NCBI GenBank assembly: GCA_964215915.1
Contig: CAXPEB010000059.1
Coordinates: 74,213-138,212, forward strand
DNA length: 64,000 nucleotides
Source of the DNA: UBA8524 sp964215915
GTDB taxonomy: Bacteria; Bacteroidota; Bacteroidia; UBA8524
Direction: 5' to 3'
Shown piece after piece: positions 53,265 through 62,933 of this stretch (positions are counted from its first letter, which is position 1; each line of letters begins with the position of its first letter). Below the pieces are notes generated by a model. The model was not told the origin of the DNA, searched no databases, and was given only the letters and a program-made list of their open reading frames with translations. Position numbers and translations under genes: made by a program.

Positions 53265-54628
53265 TGATGGAGTTTCCCTCCGAATTCGAAAAACGCATAC
53301 AGGGTCAGCTTCTTAAAGAGGCTGACCTTTTTTTTAATGCCCTTCGCTCGGAATCGCCGGTAAGTATACGTATCCATCCATACAAAAATACCCAAGCCGA
53401 AAACCTGGAGCCGATACCCTGGAATCCCTTTGGGTTCTACCTTCCCGATCGCCCCTCTTTTACGCTGGACCCGGCGTTTCATGCCGGCACCTATTATGTT
53501 CAGGAAGCCAGCTCCATGAGCCTGCAGTTTGTCCTGGATCAAATTCCGCTGGAAGGTGCCCTGGCACTTGACCTCTGCGCGGCTCCCGGAGGCAAAAGCA
53601 GCCTGATCGCTACGCACCTTTATGAAAAAGAAGGGATGCTCCTGGCCAATGAGGTGATCCGTTCCAGGGCACAGATTCTTAAGGAGAACCTGATCAAATG
53701 GGGACTGCCCAATATTGCCGTCAGTAATCTGGATGCACGGAATATTGCTGCCTCCGGACTCCAGTTCGACCTGATCGCCGTGGATGCACCCTGCTCCGGG
53801 GAAGGGATGTTCCGTAAGGATGAGGCAGCCCGCCAGGAATGGTCGGAACAGCATGTAGACCTCTGTGCGGCACGTCAACAGCGCATACTGGCGGATATTC
53901 TTCCTGCCCTCAAACCGGGCGGTTACCTGATTTATTCTACCTGTACCTTCTCGGAAGAAGAGAACGAAAACAACCTGCATTGGCTGGCACAAGAACTGGA
54001 ATTGGAAAGCCTGGAAATCCCTTTTCCGCCTGACTGGCAGATCCGGTTAAAAGAAAAAAATGGAGTAAAGGGCTATGCTTTTTACCCTCACCTGTGCAAA
54101 GGCGAAGGTTTTTTCATTGCCCTTCTCCGGAAAAAAGAGGAAACGAATACCAGGACGCCAAAAGATCTTAAGAAGCCCGGCAAAGAGGTCAACAGTCCGG
54201 AACTGAACAAATGGCTGACGGGTGCTCCCTATTGCTTCGAATGGTTTGACGGCTTGTATGCGGTGCCCCAATCCCTGGTTGGGCATGCTTCGGCTTTGTT
54301 CCGACTTCCTCTTCAATACCTGGGAGTAAAAGCGGCAGAGCCCGCAGGCCATGACCTTAAGCCTTCTTCTGAGTTGGCTTTTTCCCTGATCCATAACCGG
54401 GAAGCATTTTCTTCCGTAGAACTCACACGCCGGCAAGCACTTCATTTTCTTCGGCGCGACGAACTGAAATTCCCGGATGCGGAAAAGGGATGGCTGCGTA
54501 TGGATTACCAGGGCAATGGGCTTGGTTTTGTAAAGAACCTTGGCAACCGTTGCAACAGCCAATATCCCAAAGAGTGGAGGATACGGATGGCTTTGCCGGA
54601 TGAATTGCCACTACCCGTATTGCCCTGA
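53264..54628 (+). CDS. 16S rRNA cytosine-C5 methyltransferase, RsmF-like
   Basis: A 454-residue SAM-dependent RNA methyltransferase. The N-terminal region ends with EASSMSLQFVLDQ, then motif I LDLCAAPGGKSSLI, motif IV VDAPCSGEGMFRKD with one catalytic cysteine, and motif VI YSTCTFSEEENE with the other. The C-terminal third is a PUA-like RNA-binding domain typical of RsmF (C1407 of 16S rRNA) rather than RsmB. No NusB-like domain is present, which also argues against RsmB. The ATG at 53264 overlaps the queA stop, and the stop abuts the convergent gene with no gap. Confidence 0.9.
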   Translation: MMEFPSEFEKRIQGQLLKEADLFFNALRSESPVSIRIHPYKNTQAENLEPIPWNPFGFYLPDRPSFTLDPAFHAGTYYVQEASSMSLQFVLDQIPLEGALALDLCAAPGGKSSLIATHLYEKEGMLLANEVIRSRAQILKENLIKWGLPNIAVSNLDARNIAASGLQFDLIAVDAPCSGEGMFRKDEAARQEWSEQHVDLCAARQQRILADILPALKPGGYLIYSTCTFSEEENENNLHWLAQELELESLEIPFPPDWQIRLKEKNGVKGYAFYPHLCKGEGFFIALLRKKEETNTRTPKDLKKPGKEVNSPELNKWLTGAPYCFEWFDGLYAVPQSLVGHASALFRLPLQYLGVKAAEPAGHDLKPSSELAFSLIHNREAFSSVELTRRQALHFLRRDELKFPDAEKGWLRMDYQGNGLGFVKNLGNRCNSQYPKEWRIRMALPDELPLPVLP

Positions 54629-57600
54629 TTACCGGATGACATGAACCACGCCTTTGTACTCCTTCCTGACGCCGGTATGGCTGTAAATCACTATCCGGTA
54701 TAAGTATGCCCCTTCCGGAACAGGTTTCCCAAGGTAAGTACCGTCCCAGGCTTCACTTTCCCGGGTAGCATAAACCATTGTTCCCCAACGGTTATACACC
54801 TGCATTTCATAACGGCGAAACCAGGCTCCTTCCGGAGCGAACAGGTCGTTATACCCCGGACTTTGCTGTGGCGTAAAGCTATTGGGAATCCAGATGACCG
54901 GCTTCAGGATCACCGTCACAGCCATGGAAGCCGAACGTATTTCTACAGGGTCCGAGTTAGAAATGGCAATAACCTGATAAACAAACTGATCCGCAGAGGA
55001 AGATAAATTTTCATCCTTGAACTCGTTTATTCCCGGAGCTATCTCTCCCAAATACGACCAATTGACCGAATCCTCTGACCGGTAAATTTCATAGTGGGAA
55101 ATGCCATCCGGCCACTGCTCATAATCCGACCAGGTTAGCAGGTTGTACTGGTCCATTACCATTACGTCAGGAAACAGAATACAACCCGGATTACTTTCAT
55201 CGCTTAAATTGCCACATAGGTCTCGTGAACGAACCTCGTAGCACAAGGGACGAGGTGCTTTTTCAAAGGAATGCACATAAACCGTATCGTCTGCCAGCGT
55301 ATTCATGTATACCACAGCCCCCCCACGGATACGCAGTTCATACCCTTCCAGATCAAAATCGGGAGGACGCGTCCAGGCTATTTCCACCTGCCTGTTTGGT
55401 CTCAACACGGTTGCATAAAGAAGCTCGGGTGTTTCAGGAGAGCGGGTATCCAGCGGACGGGCGCGTATTTCGTTTGAAAAAGAGACTACGTTTACCCTGT
55501 CTGCGAATAAGGCCTCAATCCGATACCCGTACTCCTCTGTACACAACAAGTGGCTGTCAGTGAATTCCGTGCTTATGCCCGGCACCGAATCGATTAGCGA
55601 ACCGTTTCTGTATACCCGGTAATAATCTACTGTCCATCCCTGATAAGCCGACCAACTCAGTGCCACGTCCTCTTCTCCCGGAGTAGCCATCAAAAATACG
55701 GCTGCATGCTGTCCGGAAGGGGTTTGACTGCGATTGTCACAGCTGTCTACCGAAGTGAGCCGGTAATAGTAACGCAGGTTCTGCGTATTCAGGTTCTCGT
55801 CTTCGTAATAGGTGCCCGACAAATTGGAAGCAACAGATTGCCAATCCGTTCCGTTTTCACTCCTTTCCAACTCATAATAAGCCACCCTGCCGGATCCTGG
55901 CTCCCACTCTATCCGTATGATTCCTGCATCGGGAGCCGTTTGAACAACGGTAGAACGAAGCAGTACAGGAACCCCGGGAGGGTCCACGCTGAAAGAGGTC
56001 GCCGTATCCGTATTGCTTTGAGACTGGTATCCTCCAACAGCGGCGGTACAGGTTATCCGGTAGGTATACCGCGTATTGCAGCTAACCGAGCTATCCATAA
56101 AGAGAGTATCTTCCATTGGGGGAAGAGCAACAAGCTGCCAAGGCCCGCCATTGCTTTGTCTTTCGAGCCTGTTATCATACAGGTCAAACCCTTCATAGGC
56201 ATTCCAGCGTACATGAATGGCATTATTAACTGCCTGAGCACGGAGCAACACCGTAGCATGAGTATCGGCTTCCATGCCCAGGTTTCCGCAACTGTCTTTT
56301 GCCCGGACCAGATAACGATAACTGTGGGAATAGGTATTCAGCCCATCGTCCGTATAGGTGAATGCAGCTCCTGAACCTGCAGCAACGGAATCGACCAGAA
56401 GGAATGGTCCATTATTCTCCGACCTGTAAAGGAGATAGTGACTCCGGTTCTCTTCCTGAACCGTTTGGGCATGAAGCTCGATCTCTCCTGATGTCAATCC
56501 GGTTTGCAGGATGCTGGCATAAACTATTTTTACCGACCCCGGGGGAAGTGTATCAAAAGCCACGCTTTCAACCCGGTTAGACCGGCTGGTCTCAGGTCCA
56601 CCCATTTGATACGCCCGAATTTCATACCGGTAGCGGTGGCCACAGCGCACCAGGGTATCCAGGTAGCTTGTATCATTCGCCGGTGTCTGGGCATACCAAT
56701 TGAACCCTCCGAAATCCTCTTCCCGCCATATTTCGTATCGATCTACTGAAAATCCGAGGTAGCTGGTCCACCTTAGGGTCGATTGCAGATTTCCTGTGTC
56801 AATGCTTAATAATACAGGCCTGTGTTCGTCTGAGTTTTCGCTTTGGCGGAAGAGTTGCGAAGTATCATTACTCTCATGACAAAGGTTATAGGTGCTTACC
56901 GAGTAATGGTTGAGTGCTGTTTGTGTATTGATGGAATCATGGATGAAGCCGGTAACGTTAAGATCGGTTTCGGTATGGATAAGGCGTTCGGATGTTCCGT
57001 CGTCATGCCATATATAATACCCCCGAGCAAAAGAATCGGTCATGTCCCACTTCATCCAATCCAACTGTACCTGCCCGTCAGGAACCCCGGTTCGCACGAC
57101 AGTAGTCGCCAGTAATTTGCCCATATCAGGAGCAGGAAACACCCAGGGATACCGGGAGGAAGTATCGGTAAATGCCCCGAAACCAAACTGGCTGATGGCT
57201 TCCACCCTGTATGTATAGCGGTTCCCTTCCGAAACAGTACTGTCATTAAAATCTGTTTGATTGCCGGAGACAGAATCCAATAGAATAAAGGACAGGGTAT
57301 CCTTGCTTCTCCATATCCGGTATTTTGCTGTATTACCGGAAGAAACGGCATCCCAGTTTAACCTTACCAGGGGAACACAAGCTCCTGTTTGCAGGCGCAG
57401 GCGAATATTCCCCGCTGTATCCGAAGTGCCGGACCGGTTAAGACTGTTGCAACTATCTACCCCGATAATGGAATAGCGGTAATCCCTATTGCTGACATCA
57501 GCTCCGGTATCAAGGAACACGGTATCGTTCGTAACGGTGGTCAATAAGCCAAACCCGCTGCCTGTATCCCGCCATATCTCGTAATATTTCACATCCGGAG

Positions 57601-60600
57601 AAGCTGACGGGTACCAGGATAGCTGTATCTGACGATTCAGCTGCACGGAAGCCGCCTTAAGGATAACGGGAGCCGGAGCCAGGGTATCAAAGGGGATCAG
57701 GGTTAAGGGGTCGGAGCTTTGCCTGCCGTTTCCGAATATTTCGGCTACCAGGCGATAGAGCTGAGGGATATTACAGGGAAGCAGGGTATCGATAAATACA
57801 CTATCCCGGGCTCCCAGTGTTGCGAGAGTATCCCAATTGTTACCGTTTCGGCGTAACACATATTGACGAACCACGGAATCTTTCGGCAGAGTCCAGTTCA
57901 GCGATGCAGTCTGGTTGCCTGCCTTGCCCTCCAACTGCACCGTGCAGAAGGTATCGGAGTATGCGCGGTTACCGCATGAGTCAATCGTTACGATCGCATA
58001 ACAACGGGAAGAGTCGAGGGTATATACCGAATCCGTTACCTGATGACTTACTCCCCCTCCGGAATAGGAAAGGGCCGCTATAAATACCGGAGCAGCTGCA
58101 TCAAGCCGGTATAGTTCATAGCGTAATAGGTTTGTGGCAGGGTCGGATACAAAATTGATTTCTACTAAAAAGGAGTCCGATACATTTGCGAAAGCCCCAC
58201 CGGCCCGGTCCTTTACCGGGCCGGGAACACGAATGAACATGGAATCGGAAACGGAGTAGCACGAGTTGGAATAATCCAGGCTGACCCAGAGATACAACCC
58301 CGAGTCATTCCCGGGTTGAAAATGCTGAAAAAGCGAATCTGAATCCGCACGGTACTGACTATCGAAAGAAAGCAGTTGTCCACTCGCCTCCCAACGATAA
58401 TTCAGAGTCCGGTTATTTCCTGGCGGAAGACGGTTATACAAGGTTATTTTTTCACCGGGACAGAGCAGGGTATCTGTAAGTATGGACATGGAAGTTCCCA
58501 ATTCCAAATACAGGGAGTCGAATACCCCGGCCCGAAAAACTGCCGAATCGCGGGCCGGCATACAACCATCATCCAAAAATACCCGGAACATAGTCGGGCT
58601 GTTTACGGTAAAAGAAAAAGCTGTGCCCGTATCCATGATTCCGCTGGCAGAATCCTGCCAAATGACGAAATGCCCTTCGGCTCTTCCACCGGAAAGTGCC
58701 GGAAGGAGCGTAAGCCCGGTTCCTTTACAAACTAAGGTGTCCGTGAAGGGCAGTTCCAGCTTCAGGTGGGAGTAAGAACGTATCCGGATTTGTACCGTAT
58801 CCTCCGAAGGAGAGCAATCATCACTAAGAATAGCCCTATATACGGTACCGGCAGTATCCCCGGGCATTGCTTGCACCCGTAATGTATCCGATGCCTGTTG
58901 CGGAGTGGCTGTGCGGATCAGCACCGGAGCACCTCCTCCGATGCGGTACCAGCGCACACGGTAATTCAGCGAATCCCCACCGAAAAGCCGAACCGGAATA
59001 TTCAGGCTGTCCTTAGGGCAAGCAAGGGTGTCTGTAAAAATTGCCTGTATGGATGGATCGGATCGGATCAGCACTGCCTTATATGCCGTGTCGTTCTCTC
59101 CGCATCCGGAACTATCGGAAATCACGATCCGGTAGGTTGTGGCAGAGTCCGGCCAGACCAGAGGTTGTCTCAAAGTACTGTCATTCATCCGTGCTGCCGG
59201 GCTCCACTGCCAGCGTGTTCCGCCAAAGGTATTGAGCATCAGGGTATCTCCCCGGCAAATGGTTTCCGTAGGGCCAGGATCGGCCTTGTCCCGCGAATAG
59301 ATAAGTAGCCTGAGGGAATCAACCCGGTAAAAACTTTGAACGACAGGATGGGTAGAGCGAACCCGAATTCGGTATTTCTGGCTTCCCGCTACCTGAAAGA
59401 GCGGGAGCAGACCCGGAACGGTTCCGCTGTCTTTGCGCTGAATTCTTCCAAGTTCCCTTTCATTTCCGGTAAAAAATCCGTCTTCATCACTTAACTCCGC
59501 AATGAAATAATTGCTATCCCCATATTGCCCCCTGACGGTATAAGGAACCCGGATGGTATCTCCGGCACAATAGGGGCCGTTACTGATATCGCCCCGAAAA
59601 ATGGCATAATCGTAAGTCTTTCCGACAAAAGCATCTTCCGAACCGCTATGCGTGGCCTGATGGCTTCCCAGTTTCAATGTTCCGGAATACCAGGAACCGG
59701 TAAAATACAGGCTTGAGAAAAGATCTGTTCCCAGTGCTACAAAAGGCCTCTGGGTTCTAAAGGCCCACAAAACATTCCCAAAAGCATCCAACTTCATGGT
59801 CATCCCGTATGAGGACACACCTGAAAGAGGAGAATAGACCTGGCCATCGTATAGGATGGGTTTGGTAGCTGCAGCTGAAGTATTGAGGTATGATAAATAA
59901 ACGTATTCGTCATAATACTGGGTCATCGCCTGTGACCCGGGGGCGGAAACAATCACGGTGGAATAACTCGTGTCTTCGTGTTTAACCCAGAAAAGATTCC
60001 CATTACCATCAAAACGTGCAATAAACTGGTAAGCTCCATACGCTTTGGTCTTTTTCCATAAAGTATCGAACAGGGCTGAGTCGCCCAGAAACTGTCCACC
60101 GATGAACAAAGAGTTATTGTCATACACCGACAGGTCATGGAGAGAAGTGCGGTCTCCGGATGCCGTAATGGCAAACCATGTCTGATCTTGCCCCTGGGCG
60201 TTAAGGATAAATACGGCTGCTGTACGGATCTGTGGCGGAGCAAGAGTGTTTCCTGCAAACCCGAATGTTCCGCCGTTGTACCAATCGGTACCGATAAACA
60301 CATCTCCATCCAGGTCGGTATCTACTCGTTTTATCCGGAAATTGTTCTCCGGAAAGGAGCGGACCCATTCAAACTTACTGCCGGAACCGGAAAAGCGGAT
60401 AACTCTGAGTTTCCCGGATCCGGGCATGATGCTGTGGGTTCCGGAAGTATCCTGTATAACCAGCGTATCATCGCAGTGCACGGTAAGGAATAAATCATTC
60501 CGTTCGTCACAAAACACTCCTTCTGCATCTGTGGCTGACGTTTGCAGGTCCGGGGTTTTGAGTAATACGCGGCTATTGAGCAGGCTGCCGGATGAGTTAA

Positions 60601-61027
60601 ACTCCGCATAGAACAAAACATCGCCTCCTCCCGGGTTCTGCAGGGTATCGTTTCCGATAATTACATCCGACGGACAGGAAAAAACGGATAAGTAGTGGCC
60701 TTGTGTATTAAGCGCTCCGCCAAGAATGGTAACAGAAGAAAACGGGGAGTGAAGTATCCGGAACCACTGCGTCTCTCCGGAAGAATCCTGTTTGACAATC
60801 AGTCCACGATAGCGAAGTGTGGAATGAGAAACGGACATCGAGTCAAATACGGTAGATCCCAGGTAGTTGAATGCCACGAACTGATTTCCCCGGTCATCTG
60901 CGCGAAGCGAGGCCGGTAATTGATTACCGGTTCCCTGGAAAAACTTAACCCATTCAAATTCCTGAGCACAGAGCCTTTGCCCGAAAGTATACAGCGGGAT
61001 GAGTATGCAAAAAATCAGATATTTCAT
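54629..61027 (-). CDS. Giant fibronectin-III repeat surface protein, T9SS type B sorted
   Basis: A 2132-residue exported protein (signal peptide MKYLIFCILIPLYTFG). The first 480 residues contain propeller-like SBBP strands (GNQFVAFNYLGSTVF, LYFTGSWYSGTLKLG). Residues about 480-900 hold Ig/PKD-like sections with paired cysteines (CRGDTLMLNTFGGTRWQWSPAA). Then comes a long series of about nine fibronectin-III-type repeats, recognisable by lines such as YEIWRDTGSGFGLLT, YRIWRSKDTLSFILL, YRVYRNGSLIDSV and YEIYRSEDSVNWSYLG. The C-terminus (WIPNSFTPQQSPGYNDLF ... YEMQVYNRWGTMVYAT ... GAYLYRIVIY) is a type B (CHU_C, gliding-motility-associated) sorting domain. Probably a surface adhesin. Stop codon abuts the rsmF-like stop. 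Confidence 0.9.
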   Translation of the reverse strand: MKYLIFCILIPLYTFGQRLCAQEFEWVKFFQGTGNQLPASLRADDRGNQFVAFNYLGSTVFDSMSVSHSTLRYRGLIVKQDSSGETQWFRILHSPFSSVTILGGALNTQGHYLSVFSCPSDVIIGNDTLQNPGGGDVLFYAEFNSSGSLLNSRVLLKTPDLQTSATDAEGVFCDERNDLFLTVHCDDTLVIQDTSGTHSIMPGSGKLRVIRFSGSGSKFEWVRSFPENNFRIKRVDTDLDGDVFIGTDWYNGGTFGFAGNTLAPPQIRTAAVFILNAQGQDQTWFAITASGDRTSLHDLSVYDNNSLFIGGQFLGDSALFDTLWKKTKAYGAYQFIARFDGNGNLFWVKHEDTSYSTVIVSAPGSQAMTQYYDEYVYLSYLNTSAAATKPILYDGQVYSPLSGVSSYGMTMKLDAFGNVLWAFRTQRPFVALGTDLFSSLYFTGSWYSGTLKLGSHQATHSGSEDAFVGKTYDYAIFRGDISNGPYCAGDTIRVPYTVRGQYGDSNYFIAELSDEDGFFTGNERELGRIQRKDSGTVPGLLPLFQVAGSQKYRIRVRSTHPVVQSFYRVDSLRLLIYSRDKADPGPTETICRGDTLMLNTFGGTRWQWSPAARMNDSTLRQPLVWPDSATTYRIVISDSSGCGENDTAYKAVLIRSDPSIQAIFTDTLACPKDSLNIPVRLFGGDSLNYRVRWYRIGGGAPVLIRTATPQQASDTLRVQAMPGDTAGTVYRAILSDDCSPSEDTVQIRIRSYSHLKLELPFTDTLVCKGTGLTLLPALSGGRAEGHFVIWQDSASGIMDTGTAFSFTVNSPTMFRVFLDDGCMPARDSAVFRAGVFDSLYLELGTSMSILTDTLLCPGEKITLYNRLPPGNNRTLNYRWEASGQLLSFDSQYRADSDSLFQHFQPGNDSGLYLWVSLDYSNSCYSVSDSMFIRVPGPVKDRAGGAFANVSDSFLVEINFVSDPATNLLRYELYRLDAAAPVFIAALSYSGGGVSHQVTDSVYTLDSSRCYAIVTIDSCGNRAYSDTFCTVQLEGKAGNQTASLNWTLPKDSVVRQYVLRRNGNNWDTLATLGARDSVFIDTLLPCNIPQLYRLVAEIFGNGRQSSDPLTLIPFDTLAPAPVILKAASVQLNRQIQLSWYPSASPDVKYYEIWRDTGSGFGLLTTVTNDTVFLDTGADVSNRDYRYSIIGVDSCNSLNRSGTSDTAGNIRLRLQTGACVPLVRLNWDAVSSGNTAKYRIWRSKDTLSFILLDSVSGNQTDFNDSTVSEGNRYTYRVEAISQFGFGAFTDTSSRYPWVFPAPDMGKLLATTVVRTGVPDGQVQLDWMKWDMTDSFARGYYIWHDDGTSERLIHTETDLNVTGFIHDSINTQTALNHYSVSTYNLCHESNDTSQLFRQSENSDEHRPVLLSIDTGNLQSTLRWTSYLGFSVDRYEIWREEDFGGFNWYAQTPANDTSYLDTLVRCGHRYRYEIRAYQMGGPETSRSNRVESVAFDTLPPGSVKIVYASILQTGLTSGEIELHAQTVQEENRSHYLLYRSENNGPFLLVDSVAAGSGAAFTYTDDGLNTYSHSYRYLVRAKDSCGNLGMEADTHATVLLRAQAVNNAIHVRWNAYEGFDLYDNRLERQSNGGPWQLVALPPMEDTLFMDSSVSCNTRYTYRITCTAAVGGYQSQSNTDTATSFSVDPPGVPVLLRSTVVQTAPDAGIIRIEWEPGSGRVAYYELERSENGTDWQSVASNLSGTYYEDENLNTQNLRYYYRLTSVDSCDNRSQTPSGQHAAVFLMATPGEEDVALSWSAYQGWTVDYYRVYRNGSLIDSVPGISTEFTDSHLLCTEEYGYRIEALFADRVNVVSFSNEIRARPLDTRSPETPELLYATVLRPNRQVEIAWTRPPDFDLEGYELRIRGGAVVYMNTLADDTVYVHSFEKAPRPLCYEVRSRDLCGNLSDESNPGCILFPDVMVMDQYNLLTWSDYEQWPDGISHYEIYRSEDSVNWSYLGEIAPGINEFKDENLSSSADQFVYQVIAISNSDPVEIRSASMAVTVILKPVIWIPNSFTPQQSPGYNDLFAPEGAWFRRYEMQVYNRWGTMVYATRESEAWDGTYLGKPVPEGAYLYRIVIYSHTGVRKEYKGVVHVIR

Positions 61028-61091
61028 CTGCGCTGCATTAGAGTTAATAGAAAGGCAGGTTTTGGTTAATCCAAAATTAGGATAAAATATA

Positions 61092-61133
61092 AAAACAAAA
61101 AACCGGACACTACAGTAATGCAGTGCCCGGTTT
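61092..61133 (-). terminator. Intrinsic terminator of the haloperoxidase-like gene
   Basis: On the minus strand AAACCGGGCACT pairs with AGTGTCCGGTTT (12-bp stem, one mismatch), followed by a T-rich tail. It separates the haloperoxidase-like gene from the giant FN3 protein gene. Confidence 0.8.
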
Positions 61134-61150
61134 CATACACGCAAACACCC

Positions 61151-62839
61151 TTATATTTTGATCATGGTTCCATCAAACTTTGTCAGGGTAAAGAAGCCAT
61201 TCTCATTGTAGGTAGGTTTCTGCTCCTGGAGGATCTGAATGGCAAGCTCCTCACCAAGTTTCAGGGACACATCGTTATCGGAACGATAGTGAACCCCTGC
61301 CATAGCACGACCGTAGGCAATGTTGTAAGCGAGCTTGTTAAGCTCATACCCTACCGTAGAAGTCACCCCTCCCACCGGCATAAGGTTCATTCCGGAAGGA
61401 TCCGGTTCAAAAAGGGTATTGAAAGGCATGGACTCATCGAAGAATGCTTTCAGGATGGTGACACATGCTCCGGCAACGGTAGCATGCCCGGCTCCGTAGG
61501 AAGGATGCATAGGAGATCCCTCCGGAAATACCTGGTTAAGCAAATAGCTGTTAACCCCGGGAGGAATAGACATGTTGTTGCTGTTCATCACATAGTTTTC
61601 AAATGGCCCGGCAGCTGCGAAGGCCGTTTGGATCTCCTGGTTGAGCGGCAGCACGAAACCACGATGAATTCCCTCCATAACACCCCCGGCAGCCTCAGGA
61701 CGTAATCTGCGATGTACGAACCATTTTTGGTACCATACCGCCTTAAGAGCGCGGGTTGCCACTTCGGTTACGAGCGACAAAATATGCGGACCTCCGAAAG
61801 TACCGAAGCCATCCTGATTCATTGATGCCAGGTAGGGATTGCCTCTATCCAGGCGGGCGGACATACTCAACAGGATAATACAGGCATTCAGATAAGCCTG
61901 GTACAAGGCATCGTAATGCACGTAGTTCGCCAGGTCACGCGGCGTGGTAATGAAACGGGGAGGAGGCATTAACTGATTCATTATGCCCGCTGCATAGGGG
62001 TCATATCCGTTTTGTACCTGAATATACTCGTTCCATTCACCCACAAAATTGATATTGGGTTGTACTGACGCCTGTCTTTGGTCAATCACTTGGGTTCCGT
62101 AGCGGATATAACCCTGATCGGGTGGGAAAAGCGGACCACCCGCATACTGAGAAGGATCCGGGTATTCGTTACCGATCAGCAGAAACTGGCTGATATAGGG
62201 ACCCACCAGGCACCCGGGAGCTGTACCCCGGAAAATGGTTTGTCCGGTAACCTGATTGGTTGTAGGGTCAACTGCCAAATGAGGCCTCAGGTCCGTAAAA
62301 CCGGCCCAGTTCAATGAACCATCGATAGTAGGATCGAGAGCATCAGCTACTTCAGCCGGTCCGACGCTTTGAATATCCTGGAAAGGAAAGTCCCGGCAAA
62401 TCATCATCCAGTACATTTCTGCCAGTTCTCCGGACAACTGCGCGGATTCAAGGGCAGGAGCAGGAGGAACCGTAACCGACTGTGCATCCGGTCCTTCAAG
62501 GTCAAATGCCAGCCCGGCCTGGGGATCCACCAGTTTTCTTTCAGGAGGTGAAAAGGTCATGGAAATGGCCTCGAAGTCAGCAGGCAAGCCACTGTTCAAC
62601 GCCCGTAACATTTCAAGGTAACTATTGATACCGTCGGGAGTAAGCTCCCCGGAACCCGGATCGTGTTCAAACCCTTTGGTAAAGTTACCGATGAAATACA
62701 GGTCTCCGGAAAAATTGGTATAACGGGATTCATCTCCGTTATTGAGTTGATTGGGGTGCTCACGCAAATACGCATACTCCGCCTGGTCGTCGCGAAGTTG
62801 CTTCGCATTCTTTCTGCGACCGAATTGATTGTTTGTCAT
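61151..62839 (-). CDS. Vanadium-dependent haloperoxidase-like enzyme (PAP2 superfamily)
   Basis: A 562-residue protein with the vanadate-pocket motifs of vanadium haloperoxidases: K372-x7-R380-P (KWFVHRRLRPEAAGG), A450-G451-H452 (HPSYGAGHATVAGA; His452 is the catalytic His) and R511-x5-H517 (GRAMAGVHYRSD; His517 the vanadate ligand). The K-to-R spacing of seven matches algal bromoperoxidases rather than the six of fungal chloroperoxidase and most PAP2 phosphatases. The usual Ser of SGH is Ala here. There is no signal peptide (MTNNQFGRRKNAK), so it may be cytoplasmic or use an unknown export route. Whether it oxidises halides or acts as a phosphatase cannot be read from sequence. A LuxR regulator gene lies just upstream on the same strand. 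Confidence 0.85.
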   Translation of the reverse strand: MTNNQFGRRKNAKQLRDDQAEYAYLREHPNQLNNGDESRYTNFSGDLYFIGNFTKGFEHDPGSGELTPDGINSYLEMLRALNSGLPADFEAISMTFSPPERKLVDPQAGLAFDLEGPDAQSVTVPPAPALESAQLSGELAEMYWMMICRDFPFQDIQSVGPAEVADALDPTIDGSLNWAGFTDLRPHLAVDPTTNQVTGQTIFRGTAPGCLVGPYISQFLLIGNEYPDPSQYAGGPLFPPDQGYIRYGTQVIDQRQASVQPNINFVGEWNEYIQVQNGYDPYAAGIMNQLMPPPRFITTPRDLANYVHYDALYQAYLNACIILLSMSARLDRGNPYLASMNQDGFGTFGGPHILSLVTEVATRALKAVWYQKWFVHRRLRPEAAGGVMEGIHRGFVLPLNQEIQTAFAAAGPFENYVMNSNNMSIPPGVNSYLLNQVFPEGSPMHPSYGAGHATVAGACVTILKAFFDESMPFNTLFEPDPSGMNLMPVGGVTSTVGYELNKLAYNIAYGRAMAGVHYRSDNDVSLKLGEELAIQILQEQKPTYNENGFFTLTKFDGTMIKI

Positions 62840-62933
62840 AAGTTCTGGAATTAATACTTATAACAAAGTTTGGTCTCCAGCCCAATCCCGACAAGACCCC
62901 TTGGTGCGTATTTGGTATACCCTTTCAGGTGTA

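Noticed and set aside
55706..56374. Plus-strand frame inside the giant FN3 gene
   Set aside because: Shadow of the minus-strand repeat protein, with no signal peptide or domain.
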